Program-made: the position numbers and the translations under genes | Assembly: GCF_041296385.1 (NCBI RefSeq) | Contig: NC_091023.1 | Coordinates: forward strand, 24,429,924-24,493,923 | DNA length: 64,000 nucleotides | Source of the DNA: Aphelocoma coerulescens | Lineage: Eukaryota; Chordata; Aves; Passeriformes; Corvidae | Direction: 5' to 3' | The notes under the pieces: model-generated | What the model was told of the DNA's origin: nothing | The model's input: only the letters and a program-made list of their open reading frames with translations | Database searches by the model: none | Shown: one piece after another, positions 1 through 11,900 of the stretch | How positions within the stretch are numbered: position 1 is the first letter of the stretch | Layout of the letters: each line of letters opens with the position of its first letter

Positions 1-902
1 TTTTTCAAGGTGTCAGGGGTGCAAGATTTACTAATTTGCTCATCTGGAGCGCTAAGGAATAATTCCAAATGATAAGCCATTATCAAACTCATTATCAAAG
101 CTGAAATGAAAATAGCTGTAGAAATGTTAACTAAATACAAGCTCTGACATTGTTAAAGGAAAATATTCATCAAATGCAAATATATAAAAGTTTCCTGTAA
201 AGGAAATAGAATGACTTGAAGAACTGAAGCACCAAAAGCAGAAATTCTTGCAATTAATATCTTCTAACCACTAGAAGTGTCTAATCTATCCCCAAAGTCT
301 GTCAGGACATTTGCTCCAACTCCAGTTGCTATTTTGCCATGAATTTGCAATGAGGAATTCCATCCCTCCACTCCATCTGCTTGGGGGATTCCCATGGATT
401 CCCAGGAATTTCACCACTGAGTTACAGTTCTGGGGCACGAAATGTTCCCAGCTAACGCGGCGTAACTACGCCAGCTTTACTCCTAGAGTAAAGTGTGAGT
501 TTGGCTTGTCCTGGCACAGCTGCTGAACCTGAAAACTCCACAGATACCTTGGATCCTGCAATGTTATCTCATTTCTTCCCTGGGAAAAGCCCAGATCTGT
601 TGTTGCCAATGTGTTAACCCTTGCAATAACTCAAAACTGACACATCCACAATTCTTGTCTTATTTACCCACAAACCCAGCAAAATGTAGCACTGGGGAGG
701 GTGGGGATGAAATACAGCCCTTGTGACTGCCATGGATATCCAGGCTGGAGGATGTGTTTTCCATTATTCCTGAATTCTTTGTGTGGCAGGCTGAAGGTGT
801 TCCTGCAAGAGCACTGCTGGTTCAGGAGAATAAATCCCTGTCCAGGGGCTGGGGAATCAAACAACACCTTCATGTGGGCCAGATTAGCAAAGAGGGGTTC
901 TC
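1..902. other. Unannotated non-coding sequence
   Basis: AT-rich sequence with only short chance reading frames on both strands. No splice-bounded frame, RNA gene or repeat family was recognised. A CR1 tail begins at its right edge. Confidence 0.5.
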
Positions 903-1035
903 TCATCCCTGGAAGTGTCCAAGGCCAGGTGAGATGGGGCTTGGAGCACCCAGGGCTAGTGGAAGGTGTCCTTGCCCAGTGGGACAGGATGAGCTTTAAG
1001 GTCCTTCTAACCCAAACCACTGTGGGATTCTGTGA
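903..1035 (+). mobile_element. CR1 LINE, 3' terminal fragment
   Basis: A 5'-truncated copy of the bird CR1 non-LTR retrotransposon. It runs from the CATCCCTGGAAGTGTCCAAG segment through GTCCTTCTAACCCAAACCAC to a terminal ATTCTGTGA octamer, the usual 3' end of CR1. Only about 130 bp of the 3' UTR remain, so it is a dead copy. Orientation follows from the position of the terminal octamer. Confidence 0.88.
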
Positions 1036-1077
1036 AAGCTGATTCAAAGCAAATTATAAAGATATAAACGACAAAAA

Positions 1078-1362
1078 TGAAAAAAAAAACAAAACAAAAC
1101 ACAAAACAAACAAAATTAAAAAAAAAAAAAGAAAAAAAAAACCAAAAAAACCCAAAAAAAAACCCCAAAAAAAAACCAAAAAAAAACCAAAAAACCCCCA
1201 AAAAACCCAAAAAAAAAAACCAAAAAACCCCCAAAAAACACCAAAAAAAAACCCAAAAAAAACCCCCCAAAAAAAACCCAAAAAAACCACAACAAAAATC
1301 AAGAACTCAACTAAAACCAAAACCAAACCACTATAAAAAACCCAACCAACCAAAACAAAAAC
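1078..1362. repeat. A/C-rich low-complexity tract
   Basis: About 285 bp made almost only of A runs broken by runs of 2-6 C, preceded by a few CAAAA units. The lysine/asparagine/proline-rich frame on + and the phenylalanine/glycine-rich frame on - that cross it are composition artefacts. It begins about 40 bp after the end of a CR1 copy. The minus strand is a series of G runs separated by T runs. Confidence 0.9.
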
Positions 1363-2456
1363 CAGTTCTACTTTGTGTTCTCTTGCTCTGCTTCTGCCAA
1401 GGCACCACCTCCCAGAGGATTTCATCGGTTTGTCTAAAACAGAACCGTGCCCTGTATTAAACACCAAGCAGCACTTCTCACCCACCCAGAACAAAGCATT
1501 TACCACACATTTACTCCACAGAGCAATGGAATATTCTAAGGAGATTTTTCCAGAGCTGCTGCTTCCCAGCTCTCATCACACTGAGGGCTCGCTGAATCGC
1601 TGATCCACACTGCAAACTGCTCTTCCTACAGCCATTGGCTCCTTCCCTCTTTTCTGCACTCCACTGGGCAGTTGTTTTCCCAGAAACCTTGGGATACCTG
1701 GGTCAGAACTCACTCAATGCAGGAGCATTCACTACTCAATCTGTCTTTGATGACTCTCTTGTAAGAGACCCATAATCTCCCTGAGAGTGTCTGATATCCT
1801 GATTTATTTTCCCCTCTGCCTGGAGCAAGAAGGTTTTTTCTACCCTAAAGCTTTGCTTGTCACACATTTCCCTGATCCCAGAGCCTGGCCAGTGTCAGTC
1901 CTGCTGTTGGGACACTGCAGCAGCAGCACCTTTACATTCAGATTGTGTTCACTGCTGAGCTAAAGGTGGGAGCTTCTGATATGGGCAACCTCTGAACTAA
2001 AGCTCCCAATACCAACTTGGACTCCCCTCCTCTGTCTCGGATGGCAGATGAAGACAAACTGAATAAAACATGTTTTCCTTGCAGTCACTGCCTTCATGCT
2101 TGGGGCATCTGCATGAAAACTCTACCAAAGTTACTTTTGTAAGAACTTTTTCCCTGTTAAGAACTTCTTCTGAATAAGCATTCTATACTGGAAGGGCAGC
2201 AAAATAAAAATGTATCTGAATTGCCCCCACCCTGCATGATTTTGTAATTTAGAATCATAAAACATGGCATAAAACCATGTTTGCACCAAACCACAACCTC
2301 CAAGAAGATACAAAGCCCAAAATTGTATTGCAGAAACACTGAAGCACATGGAATAAACTGCTTTCCACAAAGATCTTCTTTATATTTAATAACAAAGTAT
2401 TTCTCTCCCTCCTTGCCCTTATAGATAGACTCTCTCCATTGTTTCTCATTGGCTCC
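1363..2456. other. Unannotated non-coding sequence
   Basis: No gene, repeat family or tandem structure recognised. Only short chance frames. Confidence 0.45.
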
Positions 2457-2705
2457 TGTCATGGGTTAGCATGGGTACTTCCCAGTATTTTCTTTTTAAT
2501 TTTATTTTCTTTTTATGATTACTTTTATCTTCCTGGCACATCACAGGCTGGGACATTTTTATTTCATTATGGCTTGGACAGTTCATCTCAGTCCCATGAG
2601 CTCTGTGGAAGGTGTAGAGCACAGTTAACATTTTGTTCTGGCATTTCTTTCCTGTGTTCTCTGGATCCAACAGGAACCAGTCCTTGGAATTCTCAGCCCC
2701 ACAGA
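2457..2705 (+). mobile_element. Possible LTR-type fragment (weak)
   Basis: Begins with TGTCATGGGTTAGCATGGG, which resembles the TGTCATGG start common to bird endogenous retrovirus LTRs, followed by a T-rich stretch. I see no confident CA end, target-site duplication or polyadenylation signal, so the right end is arbitrary. It could equally be unique sequence. Confidence 0.22.
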
Positions 2706-3230
2706 GGGTAGGGTGTGATCACTGACCCTCTGCTGATCCTCTTGCCAGAGCTCAGCTCCTGTGCATCCTGTGCTCAGGAAATTCCCCCTGTGCAATGCAT
2801 TCCCAGCCCCTCAGCTGCTCCCCTGCCTCCCACCACAAACCTCCCATCAGCAGGAATAAGGAGCAAGGCATGATAAAAAATAAAAAAAAACACCTTCTGC
2901 TGATCCATTTGCACAGGATAAAAATGCCTCTCATTTTGCCAGCATCATTTTTTTCCCTGATCAGACAAGTTATATCCTATTCCAGCTGGCAGAAGGAGGC
3001 CTCACCTTTTCATGATTTCTAAAATAAACCCCAGTGTGAGCAGCTGACAGTGTGAATTTCAAAGCAACAGCAAACACTGCCAGCACTTAAACCTCACTGT
3101 TCTTGAAAATCACCCATTTGTTTGGTGGAAGCAAATGCAAGCAGATTTGCCAGCTGTGTAATTCCATGGAGTTTTCGTGTCCATTGGGGATTTTTTAAGT
3201 TGTTTTAGTCATGAAACCCAGGCTTGAGTT
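2706..3230. other. Unannotated non-coding sequence
   Basis: Nothing recognised. It contains a short A-rich stretch near 2876-2892 and chance frames. Confidence 0.4.
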
Positions 3231-3254
3231 GTTATGGAGCCTGCCCAGGTCAAA

Positions 3255-3345
3255 GAGAATTTCTGCAATGACTTCAATAGGCAGCGGATTAGGCTCCACG
3301 TGAGATGCAAATTAACTGAGCCTGATTAACAGCAGTGCTGCACTT
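3255..3345. promoter_or_regulatory. Candidate conserved element or ancient repeat relic
   Basis: This short block holds a CACGTG E-box (about 3298-3303), a perfect ATGCAAAT octamer (POU-type site) directly after it, and two homeobox-like TTAA/GATTAA cores. The GACTTCAATAGGCAGCGGATTAGGC text resembles an ancient interspersed repeat of amniotes that I recall only loosely. Function is inferred from motif density; no alignment was available. Confidence 0.2.
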
Positions 3346-4438
3346 GAACCTGATCTTGAGCTGGTGTTGGCACTTCAGCGGGCACTTCTTCAGTGAGAAG
3401 AGCAGCTGCTGAAGAGGGCAAAAATCAAAGAGCAATTTCCTCCACAATACAACTCATCAGGGGAAAAAAAAAAAAAAACGCCTGGAAGAGATCAGCTTTC
3501 CCTGAGTTCATTGAGCCTCCTCTGCAACAGCCACGGGAGAGGTGATGGAGAATTTAAGCTCTGAACCCACACACCTATGAACATTTGTTGCCCTAAAACT
3601 CCTACATTTTCCTGGAAAATACAGATATTGGCATCTCTGATTGGGAGGACTTTAAAATGCAACTCCATTAATTTAATGCTGTAAAACACTTTTTCACTTT
3701 AGGCATGCAACTGACTTAGATTTAGCAAATAATTTAAGCTGCCAAAGGCTTTTTTTTTTAACAATCAGTGTTCCAGCCAGCATCTGAGGAGCTGCTCATC
3801 CCACCACACTGTCAGGTTCCAATCTGGCAGAGGTCTATAAACGGCCCTGGGTGCAGGATGAGTAATTTCCCTGACTCACAGGGGTGGCTCAGACAATATT
3901 GCTAAGCAGATGCACAGATTTGGGGCCTCCAAATATACACATCCCTCTGACAGCTCAGAGACACCCAGAGCCTGCTCACATCTCACAGCTTCAGTGGCTC
4001 CAGTCTGGCCTAAAGACATGGAGGGGAAACTTTGCCAGAATCACTGGAATTCAGGAGGAAAACACACACCTGGAATACAGACACTCCCCAGGCTGAGTGA
4101 GCCCATCAGGTCCCTTTCTGCTGCTCTGTCACACTTCTTCCCTGACTAAAATCACCAGGATTTGATAGAAATCCCCCGAGATAGCCAATATTCTCCCTCC
4201 ATCTTCCTGGTGGGGCCACATCAGGGACGGGTTTTCACTGGGAGAAGCAGAGTTGTGCCTGGGCACTGCTGTGACTCCCTACCCTTGGCTACCTCTTCTT
4301 TTCACAGACTTCTTTTCTTCCCTCAGAATTCATGCTCAGCCTCTTTTGCTCATTTCCACTTCATTCTTCTCTCATGACAAACATTTCCAAGATAAACCAC
4401 ATCAGTCCAAGTCCAGAGCCTTAAGCTGAAGGAGGGAA
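3346..4438. other. Unannotated non-coding sequence
   Basis: Contains a poly(A) run at about 3464-3478 and a short T run near 3751. No gene or repeat family recognised. Confidence 0.4.
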
Positions 4439-4647
4439 GGCTTAGATTAGATTTTGGGAAGAAATTCTTCTGGCACAGTTTCCCAAAGAAGCTTTGACTG
4501 CCCCTGGATCCCTGGCAGCGCCCAAGGCCAGGTTGGACATTGGGGCTTGGAGCAGCCTGGGACAGTGGGAGGTGTCCCTGCCATGGCAGGGGTGGCACTG
4601 GACGGGCTTGAAGGTCCCTCCCAACCCAAACCACTCTGTGGTTCTAA
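4439..4647 (+). mobile_element. CR1 LINE, 3' fragment
   Basis: Runs from the TTAGATT...GGGAAGAAATTCTTC segment through CTGGATCCCTGGCAG, a TGGGAGGTGTCCCTGCC segment and GTCCCTCCCAACCCAAACCA to a degraded terminal octamer. The lost internal GAGGGTG segment and truncated 5' end mark it as an inactive copy. Chance frames of about 70 aa on both strands lie inside it. Confidence 0.9.
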
Positions 4648-5697
4648 CTGTGCCCTGGACACCTGCTAATTTCATCTATAACAGAGAATAAAACTGCAAA
4701 CTTAAATAATATTAATTGGGGGAGTATCCTTTTTACTTAACCTCTTCAAACCTCCTTTTTCCCCAGGAGCTGATGCAGCAAACACATTCCATAAAAAAAA
4801 CCTTTTACCTCCTGAGCTTGTGTAACAGCACCCAAATAAAATGAGACATAAACACTTCATTAACCCACCCAATGCTAAAAACTGCTTCTAAAGAACACCT
4901 TTCTGTATTGACTGCTTCATCATTTGTAGTCATGAGCCATAATTCTGGAAGTTATTCCAATTTTTTTCTGGAAGATATAAAGTTCACATTATTTGTAAAA
5001 GGAACCAAACAGAAATAATGACTGATTAATATAAAGTCTGTGAGGGAAGCAAACAGCACAAAACAGACCTCTCCTCGTGCCTGTGGATTCAAATTCTGAC
5101 TTCATTTGCTTCACTGAGAGGCTCTCTCATAATAAACAGCAAACAGCCAAGTTCACTTGGAAGGAGAATTTCAATATATGTGTTTGCTGAAGAGTGTAAT
5201 CACATCAGAGTCTGAACTACACAAGAAGGAATATTTCTGTGGGTCACAGACCATTCTGCAGCTGTGTTACTCCATATAAATTCAGTTTATGAAACACCTC
5301 CCGTGGGGCTGGAGCAGCCAGGCTCTGACGAGGACTCTGAGTACAGGGAGAGTCCATAACCCTGAGGGCACTGCATACAAAACCTGCAGAGATACAGCAC
5401 GTTCTGATAAGCTCAGGAAATCCTTCATGGCCAGCAGAACCCTTATCTTTCTCTTGTTAATTGGAAATGGTTACAGGAACCAAAGAATCTGTGTTGGACT
5501 TGTTAAAAATATTAGGGAAAAATCTCAGAATGACCATCTCGAGTTTTGCCTTACCCATGAAAGAGTTAATTCTCCCAGTCCACAACAGACGAGCTTGCAA
5601 TGAGATAGAGCTGAGCTAAAGAAAATCCCTCCAATCTAGAGGGTGAAATGAAGCCCTTGATTGCACAATTAAAATTTCAAAGCATCACACATCTTCC
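4648..5697. other. Unannotated non-coding sequence
   Basis: AT-rich, no repeat family recognised. A 104-aa open frame at 5289-5603 has no recognisable domain and no start context or homologue that I can name; it is probably chance. Confidence 0.4.
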
Positions 5698-5836
5698 CCA
5701 TGCCTGGCAGTGTCCAGGGCCAGGTTGGACAGGGCTGGGAGCAGCCTGGGATGGTGGAAAGTGTCCCTGCCCATGGCAGGGGGTGGGATGAGATGAGCTT
5801 TAAGCTCCCTCCCAACCCAAACAAGTCAGTGACTCT
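5698..5836 (+). mobile_element. CR1 LINE, 3' terminal fragment
   Basis: Contains the CR1 order GCCTGGCAGTGTCCAGGGCC, CCTGGGATGGTGGAAAGTGT, CCCATGGCAGGGGGTGG and CTCCCTCCCAACCCAAAC, ending in a mutated octamer. 5'-truncated. Confidence 0.88.
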
Positions 5837-7061
5837 CTTACCTTCCTACCATAAGAATTTGTAGCATTTAAATCCCAGTTTTCACCTCCTCATTAACGGT
5901 GATGTTCCCTCACCTTGGAAGAGAAGGGTTAAACCCAGAGCACAGGCTGCAGATTTGGAAGGGAGCACTGTGTGCTGCAGGGAGGCCAGGGAAAGCACAT
6001 AGTTCATTAAATAATGTGAGTAGTAATGAGGGTTTACACAAATCAAACAGGGGGTTAGGTAATTGTGATGTTGCTCTGTGCTAAACCACCTGTCAGGAAG
6101 CACTTCCAGCCGAAGACTCAATCTGCTGCAGAGCCTCCAGATGATTTCTAATTAGTGTAAACTTCAGCTGTGCCACAGAACCACGGTATTGAAAAGGGAT
6201 CTGGGGGTTTTTTTTGTAGATTCTTGCACTCTCCTCCTCTCAGCATTGTGAAAATGTTGTTGGCTTTTTTTTTTGTTGTTGTTTTTTTTTTGCAAGAGGC
6301 TTTGAAGAAAGCTCCTTTAGCAGGAGTGCTAAGGGAAGCCTACCACACTGCTCTGAGGGAAATGACAGCTTTCCATAGAAACAGAGGAAGGAAAGCCCAG
6401 CTCTGAAAAAAGAAGAGTCCTAAAAAGACCCCAGTTTGTCACCAAATGGAATCCAGAAAAGGTTAAGGCAGTGCACACCTCTGCAGCAGCACAAAAGGAC
6501 TGCAGGCCAATAAACACCACTCACAGATTTGGGCTGCTTTGTTTTAAAACCAAACACATTTTTAATGCTTATCACAGATAGTGATGGATGCTGTCGTAAC
6601 AGGAGAGCCCAAAAATCACAACTTCCATGCCCCCTAAAAAACCAAGCTCTTCCAGGGTGCAAAGCTGAGTAACTCAGGGTGGTCCTGATGAAAGATGCCC
6701 CCAGGAGCTGCAGCTCTACCAACAGCTCATTTCACAGCAGCAGCAGCCCCACAGCTCTTCATGAGCCAACTGGTCAACGAAACCTGGGCTATATCCTCCA
6801 AATTCGGTGTTCCTTTATTCTTTCATGAAGTAATTACAGGAGTCTGGGTCACCCTGGTGTATTGAAAATGAATAAATCACTCCCCCAAATATATTTAAGA
6901 CATTATTCAACAGCAACAAGAAACCAAAAGGGCAAAATGAGCTGAGCAGATGGAATAAGAAGGTCCAACAGCTCACACCACAGAAAATGGCTTTTGCCCG
7001 TGATTCCAAAGGCCACAGAAGGCACATTCAAACAAGGAATGGTTTCTAACCAGGAAGCCTC
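5837..7061. other. Unannotated sequence with T-rich runs
   Basis: Contains a T/G low-complexity stretch at about 6266-6292 (T runs with three GTT units). No gene or repeat family recognised. A 100-aa minus frame at 6420-6722 has no features of a real protein. Confidence 0.4.
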
Positions 7062-7236
7062 AGGTCCCACAGGCTGCCCAGGAAACTGGTGGAATCACCA
7101 GCCCTGGAAGTGTTCAAAAAATGAGTGGATGCAGCACTTGAGGACGTGGCTTAATGGTGACTGTGGTGGTGCTGGGCTGATGGTTGGACTTGATGACCTC
7201 AGATTTTTTCCAACCTTAATAATTCTATGAATCTGT
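7062..7236 (+). mobile_element. CR1 LINE, 3' fragment (second 3'-end type)
   Basis: Contains AGGCTGCCCAGG, a CATCCCTGGAAGTGTTCAAA-like segment, GTGGTGCTGGGCTGATGG, TTGGACTTGATGACCTCAGA and CCAACCTTAATAATTCTATG. The TTGGACTTGATGA end differs from the CCCAACCCAAACCA end of neighbouring copies, so it belongs to a different CR1 subfamily. Confidence 0.9.
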
Positions 7237-8559
7237 AGAGACTGAAAACTTTTTTTCAGTTAAAAAAAAATGCACAGAGGCACTATTCCTTGCCTTGAAG
7301 CTCAGAGGAGAGATTTAAAACACTGGCTAGAGCTTAATTTTCTTTTAGTAGCTGAAAATACCCCTAGAAATACAAATAAAACAGTTTCCTCCCTGCCCAT
7401 TCATCCATGCCTGAAACCAACTGAGCCTGTGTGCTGTGCTGCTGAAGCATCCCTAACACTTCTGCTGCACTCCTTTCTTCCTTATTAAGGATAAAATAAT
7501 AATAAAAAAAGGATTAACAACCAGGCTCGAGAACAGCTGTTCTAATCAAACTTCTGGCCACAATAAAAACAGCACAAGTCTCTCAAGAAGCCTCAAGATG
7601 TCAAGTGTACTTCTCTGCCATTGTTAAAGAAGGTTAGCGTGAATTTCAGAGTTTGAGTTTAATCAGTGGGGCAAGGAAAATCATTTTCCTCCCCAAGTTA
7701 CCCATTCCAGCAGGAGGAAATCACTTGACAGAACAACAATCAGATGCCATCTGATACTGGGTTACTCAAGTAATACTCTTCCTAATTATTAAAAACCCAA
7801 ATTCCTTAAATCTGTGTGATCTGCCCCACCCCAGAGCACACAGAGCCCGAGCAGCAGCAGGTACCAAACTGTGGCACACCAAAAGCTGCCCGAGATGCCC
7901 TCCCTCCCTGGAAGGCAATCAGGATGTGTGTGTGTGTGCTCCGAGCTCCCCTGGAATGATTGGTTGTATTCATTACCTCGAGCTGCACAGAGAGGATCTC
8001 TCACTCAATTAATCTCCAGGCATGGGCACAGCACTTGTGAATCATCTTGCCATTTCTCACTGCTTGGCCACCTATAATTTTGTGCTCCACGCCTGCTCAG
8101 AGAAGTGAGAGGGGTGATGAATTGCAGCAGCTCTCATTACAGCTATTTTGGCATTCTCCTGACGTCCTACAACAGGGGCTTTCTAATTAAAGCTCGGGAG
8201 AGTGAAGCTTCTCTGGTAATAATAGATGTTGTGTGCTCTGCTGAGTGGGTAAATTTGCTCCAAGTGAAGTTTGAAGCTGCTTTTCCCAGAAAACAGACTG
8301 GTAAATGATTTTAATAGGTCAGCATGGAAGTTCCCACATCCCCAGACACCTCACTGGGAGGATCTGACTGGGTTTTGAATTGGGCTCTTGCCCACCCACC
8401 AGGAAATAAAAAGGGAGCACCTGTGCTGCGCAGGAAGCGCGACAGCAGCAAGCAGAGGCTGAGCTCTGGCTCCTTAAGAGTGAGAGCTGTAATCAGGAGC
8501 CCAGTGAAAAACACAGTCCCAGCTCCTGGCTGTGCAAGAGCCATCCCAGACCTCGGCTG
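7237..8559. other. Unannotated non-coding sequence
   Basis: Contains a short (TG)n run near 7926-7937. No gene or repeat family recognised. Overlapping chance frames near 8311-8710 occur on both strands. Confidence 0.4.
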
Positions 8560-8997
8560 AGCCACCCCGCTGGAATTGTGTCAGGCTCCTTCCCCCACGT
8601 TCCAGCAGCTTTCCTCTGTCAGGAGGCCGATTTATTCCAAAAGATTGGGGCAGGAAAGGGACGTTCAGAACAGATGTCAACAACACAGAAGTACAAAACA
8701 TCCATTCCAACAGACCTGCCCATATTTCAAGAAATTAAGAACAAAATGCAAGTCCCACCCTCACCCTCCTCTTAGTTTTTCTGTGATGCTGGAAACAAAT
8801 TAACTAGAAAGTTTGGGATATTTTCCAATTTCCCAAGCCAGGTGCTGATCTGCTCAAGTCAAAGTCAAGTTTTACTTCAGAACATGAGAACTGACACAGA
8901 AGGATCAGTCCACAAGTGCCCATAAAAAGCCTCTACATCATCCCACAATAAAACTTCTCACCATTTGTAATTAAAAAAAAAAAAAAAAAAAAAAAAA
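8560..8997 (+). other. Possible retroposed 3' UTR or polyadenylation site
   Basis: AATAAA at 8947-8952 lies 20 bases before an uninterrupted run of 25 A at 8973-8997. This is the spacing expected of a polyadenylated transcript copied into DNA. The upstream 400 bp hold no frame that I recognise, so the parent gene is unknown and the left boundary is arbitrary. Alternatives are a chance AATAAA beside an A-rich microsatellite, or a genuine polyadenylation site of an unseen transcript. Confidence 0.3.
8973..8997. repeat. Poly(A) run, 25 bases
   Basis: Uninterrupted A homopolymer on the + strand, followed by a short CAAACACC stretch. Confidence 0.95.
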
Positions 8998-11900
8998 CAA
9001 ACACCAAAACTCCTTTGTGATTATTTTCAGGCTGCTGACTGATATCATCCATACAATTCTTGCTTCTTGCAAACAATTCTGATTTTGCTAGTGGCCCTTT
9101 ATTGAAAAAATCCAGGATTAAAACCCCAACCACACGAGATGATGTGCAGCACACCCAAATTACAGCTGTACTAATGAATTACAGCTACTGGAATTAGTTC
9201 AAGGAGGTCTGGAGCTCCTGGAACAAACCAGTTGTGCTCAGTCTTTATCTCCCATTTCACTCCCAACAAAGTATCATAGTCCAAATACGTAGCAGTGGGA
9301 GTAGAAACACAAATATTAGAAAAGAAGAATAGTAGAAATAAAGATGACAGTTGCTAATCTCTTCAAGAAAGCTTTTAAATGGGCTCTTACAAGAAATTAT
9401 TCCACCTACCACATAAAGCAGCACAAGCTTGACTACAAGAAGCAGCTGAGGATGAATTTTAATCATTTTCAACCTGGTTAATTATTACAGAAAATGACTT
9501 ACAAGCTTCATAAATTAATCAACCCAAACAGCAGCTTGCAATTTTCAGCTGTTCCCAGGCAATACTCCTGTTTTATCTGGGAAGGCCAGAACAGGCAGGA
9601 GCACAAGGAGCTGACATCCAGTGCAGAGCTCTGGGAGTGACTGCACCATCCAGGACCAGAGGCAATCCTGGTTTGGGGATACCAGAACAGCTTGGGGAAT
9701 GTTCCTGTGCACATCCCAGCTTCCCCAGGCAGCTCCATGAATCCCATCCTTAAATAATGCTGGCATTTTGGTGCCAGGAAATTGCCACAAACCCAACAGG
9801 ACAGAGACACAGCTGAACACAGGACACTTTCTGGTTGTAAATAAGGTTTCCTCGCTGCAGGAGCCAACTTTTTCCCTCAACCACAGATTAGAGAAGCTCT
9901 AGAATCCTTGGAAGTGGTTTCTCAGATTCCCCATCACATTGTCAGCAGGAGGAGGAATGAGCCAAACCACAGCTTGACAACGACAGCTGGAAATCGAGGT
10001 GGTGTTAAAAAACTTGTACCAGCACTGATTGAGTTAAGGGTGAGGCAGATGCAGAGCCCAGCTCCTCCCCTGGCACAAACCTCCCTTGAAGCCACTGCTC
10101 TCAAACCCTGCATCTCCACACCTCCTTGCTTTTGGGGCTGGGAGGATTTTGACTGTAATTTTGCCAGCACCAGCCCACATGTGGGGAAGATTTCTGCTTT
10201 GCAGAAGACAACAATAAGCAGGAGTGAGTGACATTATTCTTTTCCCACATTTCAGCTGCCAAATTACATAGGAAACACTGCTACAACATCACAAGGTAAG
10301 AAAATGGTATTTAAAATAATTCAACAGGTTGTACCACCAACTCTTTGCTGAGGAGATACTTCCCAGCACAAAGATTAAAACCTCCTCTGGTTCTGGTAAA
10401 CTTAATGTGTTTTTATCCTCTGTACTCTCCACTCCCAGTGCCTAGGGAAAATAATAACCTCTGCAGCATATCATGATGTCCAACACCTGCAGTACTTCAT
10501 CTACACACCGAAACCAGCACAAGATAAAGGAAGCTTCTGTCAGATTTTCTGTACTCAGGAAAAGCTGGCAGAGATGGAGAAACAAGGGTAAAAGGACATA
10601 AAACTTTCAAACTCAGAGAGGCCCAAGATGATACCAGGATCTAAAGTTACCATCATTTTTCTTTAAGACAACATCTCGAGCACCTGTGGAGAGGACAGAG
10701 AGAAAAAGGAGGCACCTTGCTCCTTATCCAACATCTCAAACTCTCCACTGTGGAAATAAAACACACCCTGGCCCACCCTGCCTCAGAAATGCAGCTTGCT
10801 AAGGCTCCAAATACAGATAGCACAAGGAAAAGACACTTTCCAGAGAGTGATAAAGTGATAAGAATGAGGACAATCACAAAGATCCCCGTGGTATTTTTCC
10901 TTTCTGCTGCCAAATTTGTGCAGAGGGAGAGAGAAAATGTGTGACATCCACTGGGAGACAGGGAGAAAGGAAGGGCAGGGAAGTGGGAAATGTGAGGGTG
11001 AGGAGCCCTCCTGAAGCCCTGATGAAGTTAGAGGGCAAAACTTCAGCAGAAAGACAAATTTGTTGCTCAACTGATTAAAATCATAACCACAAGGGGAAAA
11101 AAAATCCACCAAAACAAGAAACACCAACATTTCCTGTAACCACAAGCCAAGCTCCTGTTTTCTCCACAGGAGTAAGAAACCAGAGCTTCTCAACACTGAT
11201 ACACAGGGGAGGAGTAATGTACATTTTTTAAAATCTCAGTCTCAAATTAAAGTGCATTTTGTGCCTGAAAATGAGGTTATTCATCAGGCTTTTTTCTTCC
11301 CCCCCCCCCCCTCAAAATCTGAATACATTAAATAACAACACATTCTATTCCACAGCAGGTAGCAATTATCTAGTTAGTGCCTACCCAAACTGAACCTCCA
11401 ACTTTTAAGGCAGAGTTGACATCTATTGTGCTTTTTTTTCTGACATCCAGCACAGAACTGAACCCTTGGAAAGAAGGATTTTGTTTCCCAGGTGGCAATA
11501 AAATCTGAGTTCAGGTCAGAGCTGCCATAAAACCAACACACCATATTTAAGTGTCAGATCTGGGAAGGAACCATAAGAAATATCAAACAACTTGCACACA
11601 GATGAGGAAATTCTTCAGCCTCTCACCTCTTGTGATAAAGACTTCTGCACAGATTTTCTTCTCCCCAGCCAGGAAGCCAAATTTTAATTAATTTCTGATC
11701 TTTTGGTTGAACTAAAATTGATCTTGAATGTTTAGGTGAGAAGAGGAACCACTCAGCCATCTTACCAACGTGGCATAAACATGAGCCTACAGATGAAGTC
11801 CCCACTCACATGATCAGTAGGTTTCTCTCTAGCAATTTAAGAGGAATTTCGTGACAAGCCTCCATTTTTTCTCCCCTCACTTTTTCCCCCATGAATTCTT

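Noticed and set aside
1054..1506. 150-aa phenylalanine/glycine-rich and 127-aa lysine-rich frames
   Set aside because: Translation of the A/C low-complexity tract on the two strands; no complexity beyond composition.
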